From assembly GCA_027486655.1 (NCBI GenBank), contig JAIXOR010000021.1, positions 124,001 to 188,000 on the forward strand: DNA of 64,000 nt, in the 5' to 3' direction. Under the pieces are notes generated by a model. The model saw only the letters and a list, made by a program, of their open reading frames with translations. It was not told where the DNA came from and searched no databases. The DNA is from Verrucomicrobiaceae bacterium. Its GTDB lineage: Bacteria; Verrucomicrobiota; Verrucomicrobiia; Verrucomicrobiales; Akkermansiaceae. Made by a program: the position numbers and the translations under genes. This document shows, in pieces, positions 26,963 through 35,297 of the stretch. Numbering within the stretch: the first letter of the stretch is position 1; every line of letters begins with the position of its first letter.

Positions 26963-27355
26963 TTATTCAATGAAATCCGCAGGAGCGGCGGCATTCGGCG
27001 TGCCAAGCAGGCGTTCCACCTGTTCGCGAGCCTTGGCCTTGTGTTCGTCCTTGATGTAGGCGGCCACGGTGCCCAGCGCGGCGACAATCGCCCCCCAGTC
27101 ATCGCCATAACCGGCGCCCGGAAGAATATCCGGGATCAGGTCGGCCGGCAGGATGAGGTAGCCGAGCGCGCCAACGATCACGCCTTTGGCCCAGGTGGGG
27201 GTGTCCTTGTCCTTGAGGCAATAAAACAGAATCAACGCGGAAAAGATCGTCTTGCGCCCCGCAGCCACCGCGGCTTTGCGAAGCGTGCGCCACAGGCGGG
27301 GGCCGGAATACCAGCTCGCGGCCGCCGGGTTTGGAGATGGTGGGGATTCCGGCAT
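26963..27355 (-). CDS. DUF1232 (YkvA-family) membrane protein
   Basis: 130 residues from ATG 27355; the frame is open much further upstream but only as a shadow of the C39-like gene. The diagnostic DUF1232 core is GALGYLILPADLIPDILPG followed by GYGDDWGAIVAALGTVAAYI (about 61-100). A short hydrophobic segment precedes it (TIFSALILFYCL). The family is found in many bacteria and plants; its function is unknown, with a membrane association suggested. It does not appear to be cotranscribed with the C39-like gene, from which it is 104 bp away. Confidence 0.85.
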   Translation of the reverse strand: MPESPPSPNPAAASWYSGPRLWRTLRKAAVAAGRKTIFSALILFYCLKDKDTPTWAKGVIVGALGYLILPADLIPDILPGAGYGDDWGAIVAALGTVAAYIKDEHKAKAREQVERLLGTPNAAAPADFIE

Positions 27356-27459
27356 CGTGAAGGAGCGGTGCGCAGGATGGCCCAGACCAGGCCGCCCCGC
27401 AAGCACAAGGACCCGCCGGTCCGGGGCACGGGATCGCCGCATGAAGCCTCCCGGCCTTT

Positions 27460-28254
27460 TCACCAGCGGCCGATGCCTGCGGAGGCGACCAGCACCGATT
27501 TTTCGTTCTTTCGAACCATCGAGGATCCAACGGCGGATTTCGGAAACCGGGCCTCGATACATGAAGTGCTGCCGGAGCCATCCGGAAACACGGGCTCGGC
27601 GGGGATGCCGAGAGTTCCCTCCAAGCGGCGACCGCCCCAGGGATCGATGTAGGCGACGGGAAACGACAAAGCACCGCGCGGGAGCTTGCGTGGCAACGAG
27701 GTGACCGTGACGAAGTGCGCATCGATCACCGACCAGGCCGGCGTTCCGTCGCGGCCCGCACGTTTCACATATCTGCGGATGCTGAGCACGGGTGGCAGGC
27801 CCTTGGCGAGAGATTTGGCAAAACGCTGATGGATCCGGGCAAGCAGGCGCTCCGGGGTCTCGCGGGACTGGCGGAAGAACACTTCTTCGGAGAGCGAGGG
27901 CAGGAAGAGTCCCGCAGTGGTCTCGTTGGCCATGTCCCGGAGGTCCGCCACGTTCACTCCGCGGCGGCTCCAGCGGGCAACACCGGGCGCATGGGCGGAG
28001 GGTCGCATGCCGACGCCGCGGATCACCGTGAGGATGCGCTCCCGGTCGTTTGTCCCCTTCACCGCTCCGAAGGCACGCGCCCAGTCCTTGTTGCCGGAGC
28101 GGAAGGCGTTGAGCAGCGCCGCCGGGCCGCAGGCATTTCCGGACACTGCCAGTTGATTCACGGCCGGGGCCTCCAGCGGGGCCGCCTTGACCCAGTCCTG
28201 GGCCGGGCATTCCGCCGCGATGGCAAAACACACGGCCAGCACCTCAATTCGCAT
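27460..28254 (-). CDS. Secreted C39-like papain-fold protein, probable peptidase
   Basis: 264 residues from ATG 28254, which gives a signal peptide (IEVLAVCFAIAAECPAQ); an ATG at 28266 is also possible. The motif SGNACGPAALLNAF (about 35-48) is the oxyanion/nucleophile pattern of C39-type papain-fold enzymes (CGPAAL). Later VIDAHFVTVTSLP offers the His and YIDPWGG the Asp. So a peptidase or a related inactive domain is expected in the periplasm. It starts 11 bp inside the upstream subtilase gene, so translation of the two is probably coupled. Two unlike proteases in tandem is uncommon. Confidence 0.6.
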   Translation of the reverse strand: MRIEVLAVCFAIAAECPAQDWVKAAPLEAPAVNQLAVSGNACGPAALLNAFRSGNKDWARAFGAVKGTNDRERILTVIRGVGMRPSAHAPGVARWSRRGVNVADLRDMANETTAGLFLPSLSEEVFFRQSRETPERLLARIHQRFAKSLAKGLPPVLSIRRYVKRAGRDGTPAWSVIDAHFVTVTSLPRKLPRGALSFPVAYIDPWGGRRLEGTLGIPAEPVFPDGSGSTSCIEARFPKSAVGSSMVRKNEKSVLVASAGIGRW

Positions 28255-29857
28255 CGCCCGCCACATAGGTTTCCTCACGGCGGTCATTGGATGGCTTCGC
28301 ATCGGCCGCCCCACCGGTGAGGGACACCCGGGAATCGACGGACAACACACCGGACGAGCCCGTGGGCGGCTTGGCGATCGGGATGGTGATGGTTTTCACC
28401 GCATTCGGAGCCAGGGAAGTGATGTTAGAGGCCACTCGCGATCCGCCTGCGGAAACCTCGACTGCGGTGTTGATCAGGGTTTCCGTCCCGCGGTTTTGAA
28501 CCAGCACCTCCACCTGCCCGTACGGCGCGGATGGGGACGGCGGAAGGATCCGGTTGGAGGCCACCGCCGCATCGACAATCCCGCGGGTGCCGGACTGCAG
28601 AACGCGGCCGATGTCCGGCATGCCCGCGCCCAACTCGGGATCGTGCCCGGCCGGGCCGCTGTCATTGAGCAGGGATGACAGTTTCTCCCAAGCCTGGGAC
28701 GCGCTGAGCCCGCCACCCGAAGCGGTCATCACCGCGGCAATGGCGCCGGTGACGATCGGCGCGCTGAACGAGGTGCCGGACATGCTTGCCGCCTGATCAC
28801 CGGTCCATGCGGCATTGATGCCATAGCCGGGCGCAGACACGTCCACCTCCTGCCCGCTGTTAGAGAAGTCAAGGTGGCTGCCCGTCGCGTCCACCGCACC
28901 CACGGCGATCACGCCTTCGTTGGCCGCCGGATAGGATACCTGGTCAATGCCGTTGTTGCCGGCCGCGGCGATGATGAGGGATCCTTGCTGCCTGGCATAC
29001 TCGACCGCCTGGCGGACGATCGCGCTGTCGCCCTGGCTGCCCATCGAGATGTTGATGAGCTGGGCTCCATTGCGGACGGCTTCCACGATGCCCTGGGCCA
29101 GCAGGTAGCTGTCCGACATGCCATCGTCTCCGGCGATGCGGATGGAGGTCAGCGAGGCGGATGGTGCCACCCCGGGTGTGAGCGGATCACTGCCGGCGAT
29201 CACCGAGGCCACGGCGGTGCCATGCCCGTTGGCGATCACCGGGGAACCGCCTTGGAGGAGATCGATCGACTGAATGGTTCCGGAAAAAGCGCGATGGGCC
29301 GCGATGCCCGTATCCAACACGGCGATGCGCACGCCGGTGCCCCAGGACGCATTGTCACCGGTGATGCCGAGCCACTCGCGCAGGTGATTGCCGAGAGCCA
29401 CCGCCCCGGACTGGACCGTGCCCTCCGGAGGTGCGGGTGCGGTGACGGGAAAAATGAACGACTCCTCCTCGTCTTCCAGCCACTCCGCGATATCATCATA
29501 GTCGTCGAAACCGATCCGCAGCGCATTGAGGGCATCCAGCCTGCCCAGCACCCGGATGCGGTCCCCCGCCCTGCGGAGGAAGTCCTCCAGGGCCGTGGCA
29601 TCCTTGAAGACAATCGCCCGCTGGCCTTCGAGAGCCCCCGCCGCCCGTGCTCCCGGATCTCCGGAAATCTGGGGACGCTCGGCACGGCGGAACTTCACCG
29701 GAGCCTCCTCGATCATCCGGGGTTTCGGTGCCGTCTCCTGGACAAGCGCCGCTTTCTTTTCCCCGGGAATCTCCGGGGCCGCGCTGCGGGCAAGCCAGTA
29801 ACCGAGAAACGCGAATAGCACGAATCCCGGCAGCAACAGCATCCATCGCGCCCTCAT
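28244..29857 (-). CDS. Membrane-anchored subtilisin-family (S8) serine protease
   Basis: 537 residues from ATG 29857. An N-terminal membrane helix or uncleaved signal (MLLLPGFVLFAFLGYWLA) is followed by a charged, probably inhibitory prosegment (about 35-130). The S8 triad is clear: Asp in VLDTGIAAH (about 178), His in GHGTAVASVIAG (about 210), Ser in MSGTSFSAP (about 361), with the oxyanion Asn in AAGNNG. A CARDB-like beta domain closes the protein (about 435-525). It belongs to a minus-strand run after the Verru_Chthon gene and overlaps the C39-like gene. Confidence 0.9.
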   Translation of the reverse strand: MRARWMLLLPGFVLFAFLGYWLARSAAPEIPGEKKAALVQETAPKPRMIEEAPVKFRRAERPQISGDPGARAAGALEGQRAIVFKDATALEDFLRRAGDRIRVLGRLDALNALRIGFDDYDDIAEWLEDEEESFIFPVTAPAPPEGTVQSGAVALGNHLREWLGITGDNASWGTGVRIAVLDTGIAAHRAFSGTIQSIDLLQGGSPVIANGHGTAVASVIAGSDPLTPGVAPSASLTSIRIAGDDGMSDSYLLAQGIVEAVRNGAQLINISMGSQGDSAIVRQAVEYARQQGSLIIAAAGNNGIDQVSYPAANEGVIAVGAVDATGSHLDFSNSGQEVDVSAPGYGINAAWTGDQAASMSGTSFSAPIVTGAIAAVMTASGGGLSASQAWEKLSSLLNDSGPAGHDPELGAGMPDIGRVLQSGTRGIVDAAVASNRILPPSPSAPYGQVEVLVQNRGTETLINTAVEVSAGGSRVASNITSLAPNAVKTITIPIAKPPTGSSGVLSVDSRVSLTGGAADAKPSNDRREETYVAGDAN

Positions 29858-29926
29858 GACTGGAATAAACCGCCGGAACGCCGATTTGTCACGGGAGATG
29901 ATCGACCGGGCAACAAGCACCCGGGA

Positions 29927-30634
29927 TCAACGCGCCGGAAGCGGCGAGGCGTCGACGATCGTGCGCACAAACGGCTGCTGCGAACCGGGGGTCACGTGGA
30001 TCAGGAAAATCCTCCGGAACTGTTGGAGGTATTGAAGCTGACGCTCGGTGAAAGCCACCCAGTTCTCGCCCTCCTTGTAATAGAAGTTCGTTTGGGCCAT
30101 GTTGTATTCGTTGATCTTCTTGACCGGGGGAACCACGGTGATTTTTCCGGGATTCACCGGCAGCTTGTGCTCGCCCGCCTCGATGGCGGTCTCCACTGGG
30201 ACCAGACTCAGCACCCGGGATTCCCCGCTCGGGAAGGCTGCCGGCGAGTCATCAATGGGAACCATGCGGAACGGCGGCTCGGTGCCCGCAGGCCCGGGCA
30301 GGATGACCACGATGCCACGCCGGAAGTTCGGCGGCAGTTTCACCGTGGCGGCAACGCCCTCGGACGGCTTCTTCGGGTCGATCGCCGCGGTTTTGTAAAT
30401 CACCAGCGATCCGTTCACCGGGATCAGCAGTTGCGGCTGCGGCAGTCCCTCCTGGATGAGATTGAGTTTTCCGGCCACGCCGTTCTTATCGAGCACGAAA
30501 AAATCCGCCACCGGATGAATCGGATCGTGCAACACAGCGCGAACGGAAACAGGCACCACCTCCGGCTCCTGCCCGTGAAGCGAGGCGAGACTGAAGACAG
30601 CAGCGAGAAGGGCGAAACGCTTGAAGAACATCAT
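29927..30634 (-). CDS. Secreted protein of unknown function beside the Verru_Chthon gene
   Basis: 235 residues from ATG 30634, which follows the Verru_Chthon stop by 2 bp; the frame is open to 30661 but that overlaps. The signal peptide is FALLAAVFSLASLHGQE. The mature protein is beta-rich with a conserved-looking middle (NFRRGIVVILPGPAG). No motif or family is recognised. The tight spacing argues that it works with the pseudopilin-like protein upstream, perhaps as an envelope partner; the subtilase gene follows 69 bp later. Confidence 0.55.
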   Translation of the reverse strand: MMFFKRFALLAAVFSLASLHGQEPEVVPVSVRAVLHDPIHPVADFFVLDKNGVAGKLNLIQEGLPQPQLLIPVNGSLVIYKTAAIDPKKPSEGVAATVKLPPNFRRGIVVILPGPAGTEPPFRMVPIDDSPAAFPSGESRVLSLVPVETAIEAGEHKLPVNPGKITVVPPVKKINEYNMAQTNFYYKEGENWVAFTERQLQYLQQFRRIFLIHVTPGSQQPFVRTIVDASPLPAR

Positions 30635-30636
30635 GA

Positions 30637-33600
30637 TCAGATTTCGTTGGAGGACAACCAACGGAATGACACGATGCTCATGCGGCGTCCAAACAATTTG
30701 TTGATCGGCGAAGCTGCGGTGTCCGTGTAGACATTCACCGACGGACGGTCCGTCTGGTCGATGTATTCGGGAACCCGTTGGACCACCGCTTCGGCATAGG
30801 CCTTGGCGGTGATGACGCCCCTGGCATCCACGGCCTCACCGGCCACACGGATCACGAAGGTGTCCGAGCGCACCGTCGCCGAGGGCTCCAGCAGTTTCAT
30901 GATATCGCCCTGGGTGACCAGGCCCGGCGCCCCTTCGGCAGGGTTGCCCTCGACCACCTTGGGAGACTTGAAGTTGTAAACCGTGGTATCGGAGATGTCG
31001 TTGGCGGCGATGGGCACCGCCTGGATGCCGACCGCATTGATTCCGGACTTCTCGATGGCGGTTTCCAAGGCTCCCTTGCGGGTGAACTCGGAGTCTCCGC
31101 CGAGGCGACGGTTCACAAACTCCGAAAGCGAGAGGAAGGGGCCGCGGGTGCGGACTTGATCGACGATGTTGGTCGCCAGCGCCTCCAACTCGGAGTCCGT
31201 GAGCTCGCGGTAGCCGTTCCAGTTGTTCGTCCGGAGGTTGTCGATGTTCGATGCCGATCCCGGAGAGCCGACCAGTCCGCCGTTGGAGAGGGACATCGAC
31301 ATGACCGGGGAGTCGGTCGATTCACGCTCCTCGACCTGGCCCGATCTCGCCCAAAGGGTGACCGTCTTGTTCCGCTTCATGGAGGCAAGCACGGCCTTCC
31401 ATGCCTGCACGCTGGTGGAGTTGACGTTGAAGGGTCCGCGGACCATTTGATACTCCGCCGCGAGTTGATAGGCGTTTTCCTTGGGCTTGGTGCCGGTGAA
31501 AAGCTCTTCCTTGGCGGACTTCACCGATCGTCCGGACGGGATGTAGGGCTCGAAGTTCTGCTGCGGCAGCGGCTTCGATCCATCCATGAACCGTTGGAAA
31601 GTCACATCGGGAGTCACGGTGCCGTCGGTGGCGAAGGTGGAGAAATAGAAGCGGTCGTAAAGCGCCTGGTTGGCGAGCGTCGAGTGATCCAGCAGATCGT
31701 AGGGCGCGATCGAGGTGTCCCGTTCCACAACCTTGTCGGTGGACATGAGCGGGGAGACGATCGAGTTGCCCACGGGCATGACAAAGCCCGGGAGGTAGGA
31801 CGAGTTCAGGGCGTTGGAACGGCGGAAGTCGGCAATCGAGAGCATGGGCCCGGTGGGCAGTTCAAGATAGCTGCCGGACTTGATGCCCCGCGAGGTCGTG
31901 TTGCCGACGATGGAGGGCGTGCGGTTGGTGGTGTCCACTTCCAGGAAGTCGTCCGGACGACCGAAGAGCCTTTGGAAGTTGAGCTCGTGCGAATGCAGCG
32001 ATGGCGCTTCCTTCTGAAGGTTGGTGAGCACCAGCGGCCGCGCCGGGTTGTGGAAGAGGTAGGGCTTGCCGGCGATCTTGCCATCCAGTCGGAGGTTCAA
32101 TCCCCCGGCGATGGGATTGCGGGTTCCGTTTTCATACACGCCGCCGTAAGCCGTGCGGGAGTATGCGGAGAACACACCGATCGTCTGAGCCAGCGCGTGG
32201 CTGGAAATCGGATCGTTGTTGTTCGCATAGGTCATGGCCTGTGTGAGAACGCCACTGGAGGGATAACGGAGGGTCGCGCCGAAGAGCTTGTCGAGGGTGG
32301 CCTGGTCCTGATAGACGAAGTTGAGGCCGCCATAGTCGAAGGTCCGCCCCTGCGAGGTGAGCTTCGCAGTCACCAGGAAGGCGTTGTTCGTTCCGATCGG
32401 AGGCTTCACAAGGCCATACTCGATGAAGAAGGTGTCGGTGGCCCGAAGTCCGCAGATGCCCATGTTGTCGTCGTTGGACGCAGCGGGAGGAAGGTTGTAT
32501 CCCGCGTGAGTCGGAGTCACCCAGTCCACACTGAAGCCCACGCTCGGGCCGAAGTATCCCGGTTTGGCCTTCACGGCTGCGATGGTGCCGTCCTTGTTCT
32601 GTCCGGTCAGGTTGTTTTCCCAATCGAAGAACGGAGTCCCCTTGTTGTTGTTGAAAGAGGCACCCGGATCGAGATAAGGGGCGCAGATCATGGTCTGGCC
32701 GGGCCTCATGACGATCGGACCGGCTGTCGAACTGCCGGTGGGTGAGGACCAGTTCGCGATTCTGAGGGTGAAGGATTTCTCACGGGAGTAGTCCTGCGAA
32801 TACACGAACATGTCATTGAGACACACCAGCCGTGAACTTTGAGGACGACCGTTGACGACGATGCGCATGGCCACCGGGAAATTCTGGATGGCCACCTCGA
32901 GATTGTCGAAGGACAGGTTGACGTTGTAGGGATTGTGAAGCGTGACGAGCGGGGTGTAAACGAAGTGCCCCATGTATTTCAGTTGGGGATCGAAGGCAGC
33001 AAGGCGTGAGACCCATCCCGCGTGGGCGTCCCGGGTGACATAACTGAAGAGCGCCTCCACCTTCGCGATCACCGGGCCCGGGTAAAAACGTCGGGGAGGA
33101 GTGATGGTGGTGACCGAGAATCCCTCGGCAGGACGCTGGTAGTAGGTCGGGTTGCTGTCAGCGGTGGTGATGCCGCGGAAGGTGTTGTAGTAACCGGCGA
33201 GCACGCTCCAGAAGGGATCCGAGGCACCGGTGAGACCCAGTGTGGTGTCGTAAAGGCGCTTGTTGTTGAACTCGGCGGGAAGCGTGGTGGAGGAAAGCGA
33301 TCCAGTGAACTCGAACATCGAGGTGAGGTCCTTCTTCAGACCGCCGTTGCGGACGTCGGTCAGCAGACCGAGCGAGTAAGGAGTCACGTGGTTGCGGAAA
33401 GCCTTGATGCGCCCTGCGGCGGTGGAAACCAGATCGATCTGCGAGTTGCTGGTCACCTTGGCGACCGAGGTCTTCGCTTTGTTGAAGTCCTCCGGGGAAA
33501 GGTCCTGCGGAAGGAAATCGAGGACCGCGTTTCCGACGCCTTTGACGACAGTGGGATTCGGACGATGGCCTGCGGCGAGGGCCCGCTTGCGGGCGAGGTT

Positions 33601-34236
33601 GGTATTCTGGGCCGGGTCCTTGTAGGTATTGATCCGTGCCTTGGCGGACTCGTCGGAGACGTGCCAGGCGAAGTTTCCGAGGAGTTTGGTGTCCTTTTTC
33701 ACCGGCACGATTCCGGCCAGCACCGAATCGGCCGCGGTGGCGGCTCCGGAGAGGCTGTTTTTACCGACGAGCTCGATCGTTCGTCCGGACCAGGCTTGCA
33801 GACCGAAGTTGCGGGAAGCGGCTAACACGGGATTGGGCGAGGAAACCAGCCAGCTGCGGAAGCGGTTCTGTTTTTCGCCATCGTAATCGAGACTTACGGG
33901 GTTGACTCCGGCGTTCTTGAGGTTGCTGTCCGGATTCCAGGACTCCCAGATGCCCATGGTATTGGGTTTGGCGGGATTGGCGGCGAGGATTTCCGCGTTG
34001 GCGGAGATTGCCTTGTCAGGTCCCAGGCCTTTCTGGAGCTCACCGATGGCGAGCATCAAGGCGAGGCGGGCGTTGTTGCGGGCGGTGGCCATCGCCTCAC
34101 CTTGTCCAGCCGATCTCAGCGTGATGCTCGAGAGGGCAAGCAGCCCGACGGCGATGATGGTGAGGAGAATCATCAGGCTGAGGGCGACAACCAGTGCGAA
34201 CCCCCGGCGCGAGGAGCGTTTGCTTCGAATTTTCAT
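30637..34236 (-). CDS. Verru_Chthon cassette protein A-like pseudopilin-type protein
   Basis: 1199 residues. The N-terminus RRGFALVVALSLMILL is a type IV prepilin-like signal, a basic stretch followed by G|F and a long hydrophobic helix, so a prepilin peptidase would process it. The rest is a very large extracytoplasmic domain with a GspK-like flavour near the end (ALATNIVDQVRTRGPFLSLSEFVNRRL). This matches the Verru_Chthon cassette protein A family known from Verrucomicrobia. In other genomes it sits with cassette proteins B-D; none is visible here. A pseudopilus or secretion-related role is inferred. Confidence 0.75.
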   Translation of the reverse strand: MKIRSKRSSRRGFALVVALSLMILLTIIAVGLLALSSITLRSAGQGEAMATARNNARLALMLAIGELQKGLGPDKAISANAEILAANPAKPNTMGIWESWNPDSNLKNAGVNPVSLDYDGEKQNRFRSWLVSSPNPVLAASRNFGLQAWSGRTIELVGKNSLSGAATAADSVLAGIVPVKKDTKLLGNFAWHVSDESAKARINTYKDPAQNTNLARKRALAAGHRPNPTVVKGVGNAVLDFLPQDLSPEDFNKAKTSVAKVTSNSQIDLVSTAAGRIKAFRNHVTPYSLGLLTDVRNGGLKKDLTSMFEFTGSLSSTTLPAEFNNKRLYDTTLGLTGASDPFWSVLAGYYNTFRGITTADSNPTYYQRPAEGFSVTTITPPRRFYPGPVIAKVEALFSYVTRDAHAGWVSRLAAFDPQLKYMGHFVYTPLVTLHNPYNVNLSFDNLEVAIQNFPVAMRIVVNGRPQSSRLVCLNDMFVYSQDYSREKSFTLRIANWSSPTGSSTAGPIVMRPGQTMICAPYLDPGASFNNNKGTPFFDWENNLTGQNKDGTIAAVKAKPGYFGPSVGFSVDWVTPTHAGYNLPPAASNDDNMGICGLRATDTFFIEYGLVKPPIGTNNAFLVTAKLTSQGRTFDYGGLNFVYQDQATLDKLFGATLRYPSSGVLTQAMTYANNNDPISSHALAQTIGVFSAYSRTAYGGVYENGTRNPIAGGLNLRLDGKIAGKPYLFHNPARPLVLTNLQKEAPSLHSHELNFQRLFGRPDDFLEVDTTNRTPSIVGNTTSRGIKSGSYLELPTGPMLSIADFRRSNALNSSYLPGFVMPVGNSIVSPLMSTDKVVERDTSIAPYDLLDHSTLANQALYDRFYFSTFATDGTVTPDVTFQRFMDGSKPLPQQNFEPYIPSGRSVKSAKEELFTGTKPKENAYQLAAEYQMVRGPFNVNSTSVQAWKAVLASMKRNKTVTLWARSGQVEERESTDSPVMSMSLSNGGLVGSPGSASNIDNLRTNNWNGYRELTDSELEALATNIVDQVRTRGPFLSLSEFVNRRLGGDSEFTRKGALETAIEKSGINAVGIQAVPIAANDISDTTVYNFKSPKVVEGNPAEGAPGLVTQGDIMKLLEPSATVRSDTFVIRVAGEAVDARGVITAKAYAEAVVQRVPEYIDQTDRPSVNVYTDTAASPINKLFGRRMSIVSFRWLSSNEI

Positions 34237-34496
34237 GAGCGGTAAACCTAAAGGACCCAGGCAGGGTATCTCCTGCGAATGTAATTACAATTGAAAATTT
34301 CCGGATTCCGTTTCCGGCAGAACCGACACAGGCTCTATCCCGCGAACGGACTGTCGTTGGACAAAGTATTTACAAACGAAACCGAATGTCTCGTCCCCTT
34401 TTTGGGGGAATGGGCAAAAAGAAGAGAGCATCCGGAATCGATGTTCCCGCGTTTTTCGGATTGGAGGAATGGCGGGGATCGGTTTGGCTCGGTGAC

Positions 34497-34709
34497 ATGA
34501 AATCGTGCTTGGGCCTGCTTCTGGTGCTGATGTCCTTCGTCCTCGTGGTCGGCGGAGGCGGGCTCCTTTGGTATCTGAGCGAGACCTCCGAGTTTTCGAG
34601 GAAGCTGCCTGCGAACCCGACAGTGGCGGCACCGCCGAAAGCGATTCCCGTCATGCCGAAGACCCCTCCGCCGGTGGCGATCCCGGTGCGGGAGCCGTCC
34701 CGTCGTTGA
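34497..34709 (+). CDS. Small single-span membrane protein
   Basis: 70 residues from ATG 34497. One strong membrane helix (LGLLLVLMSFVLVVGGGGLLWYL, about 5-27) is followed by a short Pro-rich tail (PKTPPPVAIPVREP). The stop directly abuts the stop of the opposing J-domain gene. The 260 bp upstream, between this gene and the Verru_Chthon gene, hold no other gene and must contain both promoters. No family; its reality rests on the helix and the clean start. Confidence 0.5.
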   Translation: MKSCLGLLLVLMSFVLVVGGGGLLWYLSETSEFSRKLPANPTVAAPPKAIPVMPKTPPPVAIPVREPSRR

Positions 34710-35258
34710 TCAGACAAGGCGGGGAAGGATACCGCGCAACGAAGAGCGCCACCGTTCGAGGAAAGCGAGGTTGCGGACGATTTTGGAGATTTCCTCCGCA
34801 TCGGCCAGGGTGCCGGAGTCGATTTCCGGGAATCGGTCGGTGGCGGAACGGATGGCCGCTTCGACGAGCAGCATCGTGGATTCCACAGCCTCGATGCAGG
34901 ACTGGGTTTCCCGTTCCAGCAGGGCGAGGGCGAGGGCGGATTGGGTCGCTTGGCGGCGGCGGGCGATGGATTCGGCGATCTGGGTGACCTCGCCGACCTT
35001 TCCGAACAGATCCATGAGGCCCGCATCCACCGTGCCACGGGGATCCACCGGCGTTCCGCGGATTTCAAGCCAGTGCCTCAGCCGGCGGGACGGGCTGGTG
35101 AGGGTTTCGAGGGCCTCGCGCAGTCTAGCGAAGTCCTCCTCCCCTCCCCCCGCGTCGGGGTGGGCGGCCTTTCCCGCCTCGCGAAAGGCGCTGCGGAGGG
35201 ACTCGTCCGAGCAGACAAGCGATGCGGGCAATCCGAGGGCGCTGAAGGCGTTGATCAT
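34710..35258 (-). CDS. J-domain (HscB/DnaJ-like) co-chaperone protein
   Basis: 182 residues from ATG 35258; the frame is open to 35294. The N-terminal ~70 residues have a J-domain layout with the diagnostic His-Pro-Asp in GKAAHPDAGGGEEDFARLREAL, which stimulates Hsp70 ATPase. The remainder is helical, with an Ala/Glu-rich segment (about 95-150). Overall it resembles HscB in size, but no iron-sulphur cluster genes are near, so another DnaK-linked role is as likely. It is the last gene of the minus-strand run, 39 bp after the giant protein's stop. Confidence 0.7.
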   Translation of the reverse strand: MINAFSALGLPASLVCSDESLRSAFREAGKAAHPDAGGGEEDFARLREALETLTSPSRRLRHWLEIRGTPVDPRGTVDAGLMDLFGKVGEVTQIAESIARRRQATQSALALALLERETQSCIEAVESTMLLVEAAIRSATDRFPEIDSGTLADAEEISKIVRNLAFLERWRSSLRGILPRLV

Positions 35259-35297
35259 CGGGCGGAACCTAAGGGCGGATGGGCGGTCCGCCAAGGC

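Noticed and set aside
30778..32745. 655-codon plus-strand ORF
   Set aside because: It is the antisense shadow of the Verru_Chthon gene, full of Arg, Gly and His and without protein features.
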